DNA of 54,118 nucleotides from Nemertoderma westbladi (GCA_032718475.1 JAUCBJ010008477.1:1-54118); one strand, 5' to 3'. Positions 10,284-22,493 are shown, counted from the stretch's first letter. Made by a program: numbers and translations. Notes: generated by a model not told the origin, from the letters alone.

Positions 10284-10416
10284 AAGGGTTTTATGTGTAC
10301 AAATATGAATAGGCATATTACATTACTGTAATTTAATCAAAATACGTCGGATTTTCAAAAGTTTTTACGTTAAAGTTAAACTACAAATGCTACCTTATAG
10401 TGAAATAATTCATCAT

Positions 10417-12708
10417 CCTCTCTGCTATCCCTACACCCACAATGTGTACCAACTCCTCTCTGCTATCTTTACACCATCTATGTGTACCAACTCCTCTCTG
10501 GTATCCCTACACCCTCTATGTCCCAACTCATCTCTGGTATCCCTACACCCTCTATGTCCCAACTCATCTCTGGTATCCCTACACCCTCTATGTCCCAACT
10601 CCTCTCTGCTATCCCTACACCCACAATGTGTACCAACTCCTCTCTGCTATCCTTACACCATCTATGTGTACCAACTCCTCTCTGCTATCCCTACACCCTC
10701 TATGTCCCAACTCCTCTCTGCTATCCCTACACCCTCTATGTCCCAACTCATCTCTGGTATCCCTACACCCTCTATGTCCCAACTCCTCTCTGCTATCCCT
10801 ACACCCTCTATGTCCCAACTCCTCTCTGGTATCCCTACACCCTCTATGTCCCAACTCCTCTCTGCTATCCCTACACCCTCTATGTGTACCAACTCCTCTC
10901 TGGTATTCCTACCATCTCTATGTATGCCAACTCATCTCTTGTATCCATACACCCTCTATATCCCAACTCCTCTATGGTATCCCTACGCCCTTTCTATGTC
11001 CCAACTCCTCTCTGGTATCCCTACACCCTCTATGTCCCAACTCCTCTCTGCTATCCCTACAGCCTCTATGTGTACCAACCCATCTCTGGTATCCCTACCA
11101 TCTCTATGTATGCCAACTCATCTCTTGTATCCATACACCCTCTATGTCCCAAATCCTCTATGGTATCCCTACACCCTTTCTATGTCCCAACTCATCTCTG
11201 GTATCCCTACACCCTCTATGTTCCAACTCCTCTCTGGTATCCCTACACCCTCTATGTACCAACCCCTCTCTGCTATCAATACACTCTCTATGACCCAACT
11301 CCTCCCTGGTATTCCTACACACCCTATGTCCCAACTCCTCTTTGGTATCCCTACACCATCTACGTGTCCCAACTCCTCTCTGCTACTGCCATCCCTACAC
11401 CCTCTATGTGTTCCAACTCCTCTCTGGTATCCCTACACCCTCTATGTGTACCAACTCCTCTCTGGTTTCCCTACACCCTCTATGTGTACCAACTCCTCTC
11501 TGATTTTCCTACACTCCCTTATGTGTACCACCTCCTCTCTGGTATCCCTACACCCTCTATGTGTACCAAATCCTCTCTGGTATCCCTACACCCTCTATGT
11601 GTAACAACTCCTATCTGGTATCCCTACACCCTATATGTGTACCAACTCCTCTCTGGTATCCCTACACCCTCTATGTGTACCAACTCCTCTCTGGTATCCC
11701 TAAACCCTCTATGTGTACCAACTCCTCTCTGGTATCCCTACACCCTCTATGTCCCAACTCCTCTCTGGTATCCCTACACCCTCTATGTGTACCAACTCCT
11801 ATCTGGTATCCCTACACCCTCTATGTGTACCAACTCCTCTCTGATTTCCCTATACCATCTATGTGTACCAACTCCTATCTGGTATCCCTACACCCTCAAT
11901 GTGTACCAACTCCACTCTGGTATCCCTACATCCTCTATGTGTACCAACTCTTCTCTGGTATCCCTACACCCTTTATGTGTACCAACTCTTGGTAGCACTA
12001 CACCCTCTGTGTACCAACTCCTCTCTGGTATCCATACACCCTCTCTGCGCCCCAACTCCTTTCTGGTATACCTACACTCAATATGTCCCAACTCCTCTCT
12101 GATTTCCCTACACCTTCTATGTGTACCAACTCCTCTCTGATTTCTCTACACCTTCTACGTGTACCAACTCCTATCTGGTATCCCTACACATTCTATGTGT
12201 ACCAACTCCTCTCTAGTATCCCTACACCCTCTATGTGTACCAACTCCTCTCTGATTTCTCTACACCTTCTATGTGTACCAACTCGCATATGGTATCCCTA
12301 CACATTCTATGTGTACCAACTCCTCTCTGGTATCCCTACACACTCTATGTGTACCAACTCCACTCTGGTGTCCCTCCACCCTCTATGTGTACCAACTCCT
12401 CTTTGATTTCTCTACACCTTATATGTGTCCCAACTCCTGTCTGATTTCCCTACACCTTCTATGTGTACCAACTCCTCTCTGATTTCTCTACACCCTCTAT
12501 GTGTACCAACTCCTCTTTGGTATCCCTACACACTCTATGTGTACCAACTCCTCTCTGGTATCCCTACACACTCTATGTGTACCAACTCCTCTCTGCTATC
12601 CTTATACCCTCTATGTCCCAACTCCTCTCTGCTATCCCTACACCCGCTCTATGTCCCAACTCCTCTCTGGTATCCTTACACCCTCTATGTGTACCAACTC
12701 CTCTCATT
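10417..12708 (+). repeat. 36/38-bp minisatellite
   Basis: About 60 imperfect tandem copies of a pyrimidine-rich unit. The two main forms differ by two bases (TATGTGTACCAAC versus TATGTCCCAAC), giving 38- and 36-bp units; the rest of the unit is close to TCCTCTCTGGTATCCCTACA. Short forms cluster at the left and long forms dominate the middle. Few copies contain a stop in any plus frame, so frames up to 552 codons appear. These are by-products of the repeat: their proteins are just cycled SLVSLHPLC-like words. The array ends abruptly at the integrase tail of element B. Confidence 0.95.
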
Positions 12709-13100
12709 TCCACCGATCTCACTAAACCATCATCGGATATATGAGTCTCGATGATACGACCTGTCTGCCACCTCTTACGGGGAAGATCTGCGTCCACAAT
12801 GAGGACCATGTCTCCGGCGCAGACATTTTCTTGCTGCACAAATGGTCAGCGAAACGACGGGATAATAACTGCATAAGTTGCCAAGTTTGATGGCAGTACT
12901 CATCACCATCCGTTATTTCTGACTGCTGGAGCATGGCTACAGGTTTCTTTAGCAGGAAATGCGCGGGTGTTAACGCTTCTAGGGAGTCTGGACTCGATGA
13001 GACTGGCATAAGCGGACTCTCGTTGAGATAGGCGGCTATTTCCTCCATTAACGTCCTCAAAAGTTCGCATACGCGTGGCACGGCACTACAAAGTGAAATG
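12709..13100 (-). pseudogene. Element B integrase C-terminal tail (DUF5641-like)
   Basis: Two overlapping frames carry LTPAHFLLKKPVAML and then GDMVLIVDADLPRKRWQTGR, the usual DUF5641 pattern at the end of BEL integrases (a P-x-HFL motif, then a GD-VLI-D-LPR-W module). They lie in different frames, so at least one indel has occurred. The reading runs directly into minisatellite sequence at 12708, with no stop or LTR between, marking a rearrangement junction. Confidence 0.85.
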
Positions 13101-13930
13101 CGGTCCTCACGCTACGTATGAGTCTCTCCCAACTTCCTCCCCACCAATGGGCGTCAGCGGCGTTGAAGGTCCAGCTAGATGCTGTTACTCTCAGCTGATC
13201 GGACACCTATTTTGGTTCCAATCGTTTACGTAAGCTTTAATCTCGTTGTTGGCTCCAATGAAATTAGTACCTTTGTCAGATCTCATAGTGTTGCTAGTCC
13301 CAAAATGAGCGATTTGTCGGTGTAAACTCAGTATGAAGCTGTTGGTAGATAGATCGTTCACCATATCAAGATGGATCGCTTTACAAGTCATACAAACAAA
13401 GATGACGCACCATTGATTGACTATAGTCCTTTGCGCGATACACTTCAATAGGGCCAAATAAATCCACACCAGTATTGGTAAAGGGTGGTTCATAACAGCT
13501 TACTCTTTCCCTAGGTAATAATTCTGCCTCTCGCTGTGTTAAAGGCCTACTAAATGCTTTCCTACATGTATACAGTTCCTAAGAACTTGGTCTAAAGCTC
13601 TACGGGGCTTATGGAAATAATAGCGAGTTCGAATTTCGCTAAGAACTCGTTCTCTACCAGCGTGGTAAAGCTTACTGTGAACATCTACTATCATCTTGAT
13701 TTGTATTTCAAGATTTCTAATTAGTATGGGAAACTTAGTGTCAAAGGACAATGGAGCATTGGTTATTAACAACCAATGCTCCATTGTCCTTTGACCAATG
13801 GTTAATCTCCCTCCGACACGTATTAGCCCATCTATCATTGTGCTAGAAAAAGAACCCCTTAAGCGCATCTGTGGATTTCTCAACAACAGGAAATACTTTT
13901 TGGAATTCTCGTAACATTACAGGAGTCTCA
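13101..13930 (-). pseudogene. Element B integrase zinc-binding and catalytic core remnant
   Basis: The upstream part (13539-13886) reads HSKLYHAGRERVLSEIRTRYY and ends in a Cys, an H2C2-type integrase zinc module. The downstream part (13191-13493) contains MRSDKGTNFIGANNEI, the second catalytic Asp block, where most BEL integrases have SDNGTNF. The pieces are separated by frame changes. The palindrome at 13741-13794 sits between the RVGGRLTIGQ segment and the segment reading LSFDTKFPI. Confidence 0.8.
13741..13794. repeat. Perfect 24-bp inverted repeat with 6-bp loop
   Basis: The left arm (13741-13764) begins TCAAAGGACAATGGAGC. The right arm (13771-13794) is its exact reverse complement, and the loop is ATTAAC. 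It lies inside the integrase remnant of element B, and one arm also encodes the expected LSFD motif. The other arm is therefore probably an inverted local copy made during repair. It is not a transposon end, since no larger element is bracketed. Confidence 0.95.
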
Positions 13931-15080
13931 GTATCTGCTTGTTGGTATCATCATGTTCTTTGAAACTGATCTTCTCAGTTAGAAACTTATTAGGTAGCTG
14001 ATAAGTGGGAAGATCTTTTGGTAGCATGGACCCTTTCAGCTACTTCCGAAGTGGTGTCATTAGCGATCTTCGTCCTAGAATAGTGATGATGGAAACATCG
14101 CTTTAAATACACAATGGCTTTGCAAAGCCGATTCCAGGAGCTATAATGAGCCATCACTCTCTGGATGAGAGGAGAGAGTCTTTTTGAGACGTCTGGTGTT
14201 CCAGATTTCCAATCTCTTTCCCTTATTTCTATGACGGATTTATTTGGGTTTCGAGTAACGTCTATGGATTTTGGTCGATTAGGATCCACAGTGGCATCAC
14301 CGGCGGTGTGTAGTACAGACAGATCTATCGGTGATTTAAACAGCTTTGATTTAATCATCCGGGTTTTTGGTTTGACCTTTTCTGCTCCTTTGGCTTGTCT
14401 GATGATCTCCTCTGTGGTGAGATGAGGGGGCCATTCCTCCCTTCTTTACTTAGGAAGTCGGGGCCACCTAACCAATCTGGAGTGTCTATCAGTGCTTGAG
14501 GAGTTGCTCCTCTGGAGGCGATGTCGGCTGGATTAATCGTCCCAGGGCAATGTCTCCATTGATCTATATTAGTGCGACTGAGTATAATAGCTACTCGGTT
14601 GGTAACAAAGACGCTGAACGGACAGACTTCATTAGTGATATATTCCAGAACGAGTCCAATAGACAGTTTTTTCTAGTGGATATTCGATCTATTCCATTAC
14701 ATTCCGACCAATGGCTGTAGCGTATAGTGCCGCTTTTAACTCCGCTCGCGGAACCGCAGTTTGTTGTTTATCAGGGCCTTGGAGGAGGCTAATGAAACTT
14801 TAATTCCACCAGGAGTTTCAACCCTCAGTTAGGCTACTATACCTATTCCAATATCGCTGGCATCTCCAAAAACATGGAGTTGATAGGAATACGTGGGGAG
14901 AACGTGACCGAAATACGAGCGGGAAATCTTAAAGTTCTCGATAGATGGTAAAGAATCCTCCCACTTCATCCACTTCTTTAGCAGTTCTCCCTGGAGTGGA
15001 TCATCCCAAGAGTGGTTTTTGAGCCACATTTGTTGCACCAGACTCCGAGCAACTAGGATGATGGGACTAATGAATCCCAA
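13931..15080 (-). pseudogene. Element B RNase H and connection-domain remnant
   Basis: 14829-15080 encodes WDDPLQGELLKKWMKWEDSL followed by LHVFGDASDIGIGIVA, the start of a BEL RNase H with its first catalytic Asp. Further down, 13990-14358 reads IEIRERDWKSGTPDV and YSSWNRLCKAIVYLKRCF, the conserved linker ahead of the integrase; the same words occur in element C. Stops and frame changes separate them, so no product is expected. Confidence 0.82.
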
Positions 15081-16469
15081 TGGGTCGAAGTAAGTTCTCA
15101 GAATACTCCATACTCCATTTAGTTCGAACAGGGTTTTCGCGTTGTTTCAGTTGGAAAAATAAAATGTCTCTCTCCGTGTCCCATTTCAGTCCAAGGGTCT
15201 TAGTTTCGGGGAGATCGTCCCTAATGAGGTCAAGATCTTTAACACCTCTGTCTTCCACTGGGATTGATTCCAGGAACTCACGGGAGTTACTAGTGAATTT
15301 GGTTAGGCGAAATCCACCTCATTGTAAGCACTCCACTGTTCCCTTGGCAACATCGATTGCTTCTTCCACCGATGGGAGGGACTTTAGGTTGTCATCCATA
15401 TAAATATCCCATTTGATGTTGTCGATAACCGCTTTAGAGAAGGCATCTCTATTATTGTCGGCAGTGGTGCGCACTACAGAACAAGCGTTCGAGGGGCTAG
15501 ATATGATCCCAAAAGCCTGGATGGTCATCCAGTACTCTACCGGTTCTTGGCTGAGGTTTCCTTCAGGCCACCACAGAAATCTTAGGCTATCTCAATCCCT
15601 AGATAACGCTTTAACTTATAGAAATGTGCCTTCAATGTCGGAGGCAAAGGCGATAGAATATTGCTGTAGTCGTAATAATATTCCCAATAAAGATTGGAGT
15701 AAGTTGGGTCCCAGCAACAGTTCTGAGTTTAGGGATTGTCCCATATAAATGGCGGAGCCGTCGAATACTACCCAGACTTCATTTGGTTTCCCGTGCTTAG
15801 GAACGTAATGATGTGTCAAGTAATACGTTCTTTCCGTTATGGGTGTTTCCTCCGGAACTCATTCCGCGTATCCTTTATCAATGAATTTCTTTAGTTGCGT
15901 CTTATACATCTCTTTGGCTCGATCGTTAGATGATAAGCGCCGATGCAATTGTTTGATTCTCTTTACAGCTAAAGGTCGGTTATTAACGAAGCTGGGTACT
16001 CTTCGCCTAAAAAGCAGACCAATCTTGTAACGACCCTCCTTCTTTATATAACGAGTAGTCGTCACCTGGATTTGTTTAGCTCTCTCTTCCTTGACTGATA
16101 AAGCTTTATCGTAGGAATTAGGCTCTACAGCTTCTTGAGTAAAGAATCGCACTGCGTGTTCATCACGATCTTATCATTATATCGCTCTACCACCTCATTA
16201 AGATCGTCGTCGTAAGTCGATAGTTCGTTATTTTGACATATGAGATTACACAAATTTAAACGGTTTCCTCACACTCCCTTACCTGGTGGACTTGCTCACT
16301 TTCCAACCTCTCTTTGGAAGTCCTGTAGGAAGGTCTCGTGAAATACCAACCTACTCTAGTTCTTCCCGCATAAGTTTGCAATGGTAGCGGACGAGCAGGC
16401 CGTTTCTCAATAGTTTCTAGTGCTTCGTGCGCGTTCTGACCGAGCAGTATCTGTACCCCTGGGTAATCT
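15067..16469 (-). pseudogene. Element B reverse transcriptase remnant
   Basis: Four segments, mostly in one frame and separated by in-frame stops, cover the reverse transcriptase: FVNNRPLAVKRIKQLHRRL; VVFDGSAIYMGQSLNSELLL with DIEGTF; FGIISSPSNA with the intact catalytic IYMDDN; and TKTLGLKWDTERD of the thumb. The catalytic box is kept, but the stops rule out a full product. The upstream start of the segment (TDYPGVQILLGQNAHEALE) is cut by the solo LTR. Confidence 0.86.
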
Positions 16470-16474
16470 GTTCT

Positions 16475-17583
16475 TGTAAAAGCTTTTGCGGACATAACAA
16501 GTAATTTTTACGCAATGCGCAGAATACTCTAAAATAGCCCTAAATTTATCCAACTACGTGACGGGAAGGAATTAGAACCAAGATGACGAAATCTGTCAGC
16601 TGATTCTTTGTGGACGTGGAGGTTCTTTGTTCTGCCTTATTCAGCCAATCAGAGCAATTTTCACTTTATGTCTAACAGAAACCTATGGAAACTCGCCACA
16701 ATGCATTACGGTCTTTGTTTACTATTTTCTGAGCATCAGAGCCAGCTCGGAATTTTCTGTGCTTCTGTGCGGAAGTTTCAGACTTTGCCCTAGGAACATC
16801 AGATGGCCTTGGATATAAGAACGTAAAACTATTAACATGTCATCCTGCATCATACCTGGACCACTGCTTAAGTAACACATACTGACTGTTCACCGCATTA
16901 TTTTACTTCTGTTTACGGTCTTTTATTAATTGTTGTTATATTAATGGATATTGCTGTTATATTTGGAGAATACCAATAAATAATCATAAACCCCTCAATC
17001 TTCTTGATTACTGAGGTAAGAGGAACAGGTTTACCGGTAGCAACTGCTTAAATTATAGTGGTTTTGTGTGAATTAAATGCTATTTCATAATCCCTACGTG
17101 TGTCAGTTGCGATCCTCCTTATATATGATCAAATTCAGTAACGGTCGGCAGATTAGTGCGAACTAGTGTGAAGTAGTGTGAAGTAGTGTGAAGTTGTGTG
17201 AAGGTTAATAAAGCATCTCCTAAAGAATGCGCTATTTACGAAACTCTGTGGCCATCTAGTTGTGATTAGTATAAGTCATAACTCTGTTTTTATACTTAAA
17301 GCGCCACGTCCTAAAGGCCTAATATTTCCCCGAAAGTGAATATAGTTGTCAGAGATTATATAGTAGCGATCAATCGAATAATACAGTAGGTCTACACTGC
17401 AATCACTCCCAAGGAATCCGAATCCAGTCTCCCACACCGTGGGTCATACGCCGCGCACAGACTGGCTTCGGCTGATGTAACTTCAGTACACTAGGTAATT
17501 GATAAAAGGCTAAAGTCGATTTATAAACAAGAGGACAACTAAAATTGGCAGGTTAAACTGCTAAAGGTCTAAAAGCGCGAACA
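16475..17583 (+). mobile_element. Solo LTR (1109 bp) inserted into element B
   Basis: The block starts TGTAAAAGC and ends GCGAACA (TG...CA) and is flanked on both sides by GTTCT, at 16470-16474 and 17584-17588, a 5-bp target duplication. Removing it brings element B protein words into register with those of element C (PRF...TDYPGVQIL). A second copy of the same LTR lies inverted at 41522-42651. The plus orientation fits best: CCAAT (AGCCAATCAGAGC) near 16649, TATATATG near 17120 and AATAAAG near 17208 follow in U3-R order. No internal coding region remains, the usual sign of LTR-LTR recombination. Confidence 0.93.
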
Positions 17584-18323
17584 GTTCTGAATCTAGGAAC
17601 GTTGTATTGCTGGGTGTGGTCTTCATCCCAGTCGTATGGCTCTACTTGGCTAGTAGCAAAGTTCTTTATTGCCACAATTTTAACTGACCTTACACTGTTC
17701 TCGCCTGATTCGTCTTGGGGAGTGGACAACGATCCTGTGTAGAAATCCATGGATACAGTAGATTTCCAAACCTGCATAATCCCGGAAAGGTTCAGTTTGG
17801 TTTGGAACCTTTGTTGACCAGCAAATATATCTTCGGCCAGATCCCTATCGATGAAGGTGCCTGTACTACCGGTATCAAGGAGGGCATTTACTATAAGGCT
17901 TGTCCATGTACTCTAAGTTGCACCACTGGGAACTCTCTGATACCGACAGATGGTTGCGAAACCTTCCATGAAAGCTGTCGATCTGGAATGGATAGTTGGG
18001 GTTCCTCTCCATCCATCGCTACCTCATAAGTAAGGGCTCGATATACGGCTGTGTTGATCATATAACAAGATTCATTTTCATCAGAAAACTCATCCGTATA
18101 GTATCCTTCCATCTCCGAACTATGGTCCTTGTCGTTCACATCACTGAACTGTACGTGCAGTTCGGGTTCACTTACCTTATCGAACTCGGTGTGCAGTAGG
18201 ATATGATGTTTCGCTCCACACTTAGCACACCTCACGTCTGAGTAACAGGTTTTCCTTTGATGTCCTCTCCTGAGGCAATTGTAACATAAAACCTTTTATC
18301 CCAAGTGACACTGCGTCTGCCTT
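17584..18323 (-). pseudogene. Element B nucleocapsid knuckle and protease remnant
   Basis: The frame encodes RCAKCGAKHHILLHTEF (a knuckle of the BEL Gag type), an acidic spacer and EFPVVQLRVHG ahead of the protease. The region after the solo LTR junction holds DLAEDIFAG and WKSTVSMDFYTGSLSTPQD, which match element C around its protease. Frame changes break the reading. The last codons before 17584 run into LTR sequence. Confidence 0.8.
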
Positions 18324-18898
18324 TCAATTCTTTCTTATGTCCTTACCTTTACTCGTGTAATAAGTTCTTTCGGTGTCTTTGCCACTATCTTCGTCATAAG
18401 ACGTTTGACTCTCATAATCGGTATAACACACTGGTGTTAGCTTTCTCCTAGTAACGGGTTTTTCTCTTACCTTGGTTTCCGGAGTCTTTTCTCTAGACTG
18501 TTTTATTAGCTGTAATCTTACCTCTCCGTTTAAGAACGACATAAGGTCCGCCATGGTTGGATCTCTATGTTGTTGGTCCATCAAGTATAGAACCCTTTTG
18601 TCCCAGCAAGTACCTAATTACGGCCCTTACAACCATAGAACTTTGGTATTCATGAGACTTACCAACCAGTCTAACTGTCTACAGATCTCTTGAATCTCAT
18701 CGGAAAACTCTATAATCCCGCTGCTAAGAAACTTCCTGGGCGCTTCTAATTTCGCATACAGATATCTAGCTATGTTAGTCCTGTTACCATACCTGATGTT
18801 AAGTGTATCCCAGACTTGTCTCAATCCGTCCGGATGTCCAATAAATTTTAACGCCATTAACTTGGGAGGACCTTCCAAGCACTCGATGAGGAATGTTG
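18324..18898 (-). pseudogene. Element B gag core remnant (DUF1759-like)
   Basis: Segments FLIECLEGPPKLMALKFIGH, YGNRTNIARYLYAKLEAP and DPTMADLMSFLNGEVRLQL match element C Gag in order. The first 100 or more residues of the core are missing: homology stops near 18898 and a TG-rich tract follows. There are frame changes between the segments. Confidence 0.82.
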
Positions 18899-18944
18899 TC
18901 AATTGTATGAGACATTTTCTGGCGTCGTGTCATATAAAATGTAA

Positions 18945-18998
18945 TGTGTGTGTGTGTGTGTGGGTGTGTGTGTGCGTAGGTGTGTGTGTGTGTGTGTG
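18945..18998 (+). repeat. (TG)n microsatellite
   Basis: A tract of about 54 bp, mostly TG with three interruptions (GGG, GCGTAGG and a final GGG). It lies about 45 bp beyond the 5' break of element B and may mark the break. Confidence 0.95.
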
Positions 18999-20002
18999 GG
19001 AAGCCATAAATGTCGGAAGCCATAATCGAAGTTAATATCTTCAGCTAAATTGTATGGTTGAGTCATTTTGAACGGTCTTTCAATGGAAATTAATTGTTTA
19101 GCACCATACGATTAAAGTTATTTTGCACAGAAATTAGATATCTGGAATCCATGTACCCCATTCCATTATAGTTTTTTATTTTTTCAAGTGATTTGCGTTA
19201 ATAAATGTATTTTTAATTGATTTAAACATAATTAACATTGTAAATTCATACGCTGATTCCATTCTCCCCCATAGAGCCTAAGGCATGGCAAGGGCAGCCG
19301 TGCCCATGCCCAATAATATTTCTTGAAGTTTTACATTAGTAACATTGCAAGCTAAAGTCTTTGACCAAGCCAGTGCCTAGGCTAGTACACAAGGACATAG
19401 TAGTCCAGTAGAAGGAATAGTGCTCCTTCAATACATCTCAACAGACATCAATTCATTTGCCTGGGCCTACCAACGCGTGCTCCATAACATAACACGTTCG
19501 TGGGGCCTTCGCGCAGCACGAGGCCCAGTTATGAGATACAAATTAAAATTGTGCGACTGTATCACAAAATCAGGTTATGAGAGATTAACCCTCACCACCA
19601 ATTAATCAAAGAAAGGGGGACAGTACGTGTTCACCCCTTTTAATCTGCCCCCCCCCATCCCCCCAATACATAACCGCGACATCTACCACCCACGGAAGGG
19701 TAGCACGAACTTATTTCCAAACGCACGTTCAATATGCAAAGCCAGGTGGTTTATAGGAATATAATCAATTCAGTAATCGTCTTCATTATAAGCCTCTTTG
19801 CGTTCGACCTGTTTTGTATTAAAATATATTTATTAAACGCATGCTGACGCTCTTTATAATAATAATACCTAGGGATGCCAGCTTCCAGACTTTCAATCTT
19901 TACTGCCGTGCAAACCCCGCAGAGGAAGTTTTGGTTTGAGAGATCAAGCCCATCGGCAATTGGTGTTTCAATTTCGGTCCAGGAACTCTGACAATGGGAG
20001 CA

Positions 20003-20275
20003 TTAAATCTTAGCTGTGGTCCATTCCCGTGGTTTCGGCTTCCTTTTCTTCGTCCCAATGACAGATTCTTCTGAAGACGTTCGATTCGCTTTCAGTTTAT
20101 TATTGGCGTTTGTGTTTTGAAGTTGTATTCGAGTGGACAGTCGTGCCGGTTTCGAGGTAACCTGTGATAAGCGTTGGTTTTGTTGAGTGCCGGTATTCCA
20201 GTATTCATCTTCTCTCACCTCTTCAATGTCAGATGTTGCAAATACTGATAACACGAATAACGGTATATATTTCAA
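20003..20275 (-). CDS. Hypothetical 90-residue ORF, doubtful
   Basis: An ATG-started frame encodes MKYIPLFVLSVFA followed by a charged stretch and a Lys/Arg-rich end (GTKKRKPKPREW). The first 14 residues could act as a signal peptide, though they are short. I do not recognise the protein. The sequence TTCGTGTTATCAG near its start resembles a splice acceptor and GAGGTGAGAG a donor, so this may be part of a spliced gene, or chance. Confidence 0.2.
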   Translation of the reverse strand: MKYIPLFVLSVFATSDIEEVREDEYWNTGTQQNQRLSQVTSKPARLSTRIQLQNTNANNKLKANRTSSEESVIGTKKRKPKPREWTTAKI

Positions 20276-21180
20276 TACTTGTCAATAGTAATATAGATAA
20301 TTTAGATAACTATTTTATATCTGTACTGTTGAGCAAACTCTACATAAATTCCAACCTGTGTATCGCCAGTAGTGCTGTTGCTGTGCAACAGTGCAAGTGC
20401 TGAAGTGCTAGTTGCCACCGGTCAGCCGGTACCGGTAGTAGGGTGGTACCTACGGTGCGCACTACAACGGCAGTACAGCAATACGGTGTACCGTGCCAAT
20501 GACTGAATGATTAGCGGTACCTATCTAAACTATTATATTATTATTACCGGTACTGGGCTAATTAGGCCTAAACTATAATCACCGCAAGGATTGCCGGGGC
20601 CATGTTTAATTAGATTACATGATATGGCATGTCTGCAGTGTATGGTACCGACTGACCAGTACTGCAGTATTGACTGATTGCAGAATTCTCGATTCAGGGA
20701 TTGAGTACAGCCTGACAGTACCGGTACACATGGTACATAGGTGTATTGCAAAATTTGTCAGAAACCCAGCTGATTTATCCTACAGTAATAATAATTTAAC
20801 GCATTTTAATTTTGGATAAATTAATTTATTATAACTGCAATAACAGTTACACTGCTGCTGCACGAAGGCCCCACGCAAATTCTACTTGGAAAATTTTCAA
20901 ACTTTTGCCAAACAACATGTGTACCAAGTTTGGATAGATTTCATCAATGATTGGCCGAGTTATTAACGTTTAAAATAAAATACTGAAAAAAACGCGACAG
21001 AACGACAGAACGACAGGTTGATTAATGGTACCCCTACGCTAAGGCTCACTCACTTCGTGGCTCGCCCCACATATATTCTTGATTTCCATCACCTCTCACC
21101 ACAATTATTATTAGTAATTAAAAGTTTCAATTCGGTTTGTCTTTCCGTTATCTGGTTATTCAGTTATTGCATTATTAATA

Positions 21181-21202
21181 AACTAGAAAGCACTTTCTAG
21201 TT
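21181..21202. repeat. Short palindrome (AACTAGAAAG/CTTTCTAGTT)
   Basis: Perfect 10-bp arms around CA. The same arm word, ACTAGAAAG, heads the longer hairpin at 25504-25543 beside the GACA array, so both may be traces of one dispersed repeat family. Confidence 0.85.
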
Positions 21203-22493
21203 ACACCGCAAAGCTGGCACAAAGTGAGAAATTAAGTGTTATCAATGGAATAAAAGTCATATGAACTGAACTGCCTTTGGGAATTTCTGCTTAATGAGTT
21301 TCCCCAGTGACAATAATAATAAGATATTATAATTCTTTATAATAACCAAATTTAATTGATTACCAAATCATTCTGAACAAAATAATTAATTTCAACCAAT
21401 AAAAGTTGTAAACTACACAATTATGCAATGGAATAACAAATGAGACAATTGATTCCAGATGAGATCCGGCCAAAAAATCGACGTGGCTCAAATTTTTCAG
21501 TTACTATTCTTCCATTCCGAGCTCGGATTACATGTGACCCGCTTGTAGATAATTTATCTGGGCACGGACTCACGAATCAATCTCCAGTGTCGCCAGGTAG
21601 AGAATTTGTAGTCCCCATTCATGAAGCATATCAATTACAATCGGGTGACTCCATTGGTTGCTTCTTTCAATGCGTAGTGAAGGTTATCAGGATGGCCAAC
21701 ACTTGAAGAAGCTACTTGAGAGTTGGGCATGTAAAAAACATGGCTCATATAACCATATGCGTACCTTCTTCAGGGTCTGATCCTGACTCTTTTTAATGGT
21801 CATGGCGAAGGCCAGGTCGTACAGGAAACTGTCGCCGCGTCCATTTCAGGGGAAAATCTCATTCGTTGGTCGTTAGTCGGATGCGGGGGATTAGACCCTT
21901 GTCCCGCCGCGGCCGCATTTTCTGCAGAATATTATAAATAATTAGTTATTACATGGGAAAAAAGTATAACTTTTTTTCACTATTCTCGGTGCATTTCATT
22001 TACTGAGTGTCAGCGAGGTTAATAAAGGGTTGAGATAATATTGAAATAAAATTAGCTACGTTTTTTCCTATGTAAAACGAAAATTTATTCTTAAATTTAT
22101 ACTTTTTTGATGCAGCTCAATTCTTTAATAGAAGATAGAGTAATATAGCGTTACAAAATATATTGAAATGAGTATTTTACTATATATATTGCCTCCATAT
22201 TGTTACTGCGATTCAAATTACTGAACTCTTCAACTCCTGATGCTGACTTCTCAATGTTAAATAATTTAGTGTTCTCGAATATTTATTACGTAACTAAAGA
22301 GCCGCTTAACTACATAAGCCAATTTTGGATATTGAGTTCCGTTTTGCAGATCGACTTGCAGACTTTAAAGTTGCAATAACTTTTGAGTGTGAGCATATGG
22401 ATTTTGCTCAAATTACGTGCAAACCTTTTCTGCGTCGATGCTCTTTCGACACATGTAATATAATAAAAAAAAATTCTACCAAAAATATTTTAG

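Larger units (their letters stand above)
12709..18898 (-). mobile_element. Element B: decayed BEL/Pao copy, truncated at both ends
   Basis: In minus-strand order the remnant contains part of the gag core, zinc knuckles, protease start, reverse transcriptase, RNase H, integrase and the DUF5641 tail. Several stops and frame changes interrupt it. Its protein resembles element C closely (shared GHPDGLRQVWDTLNIRYGNR). The 5' side breaks in the gag core next to a TG microsatellite. The 3' side breaks in the integrase tail at the minisatellite. A solo LTR splits it at 16475-17583. No LTRs of its own are seen at its ends. Confidence 0.88.

Noticed and set aside
10125-10316. Intact tRNA gene
   Set aside because: A and B boxes are present but D-arm and T-stem pairing is poor; a SINE or relic is more likely.
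10387-12754. Long plus-strand frames (up to 552 codons) over the minisatellite
   Set aside because: A stop-poor repeat unit keeps all plus frames open; the proteins are just cycled repeat words.
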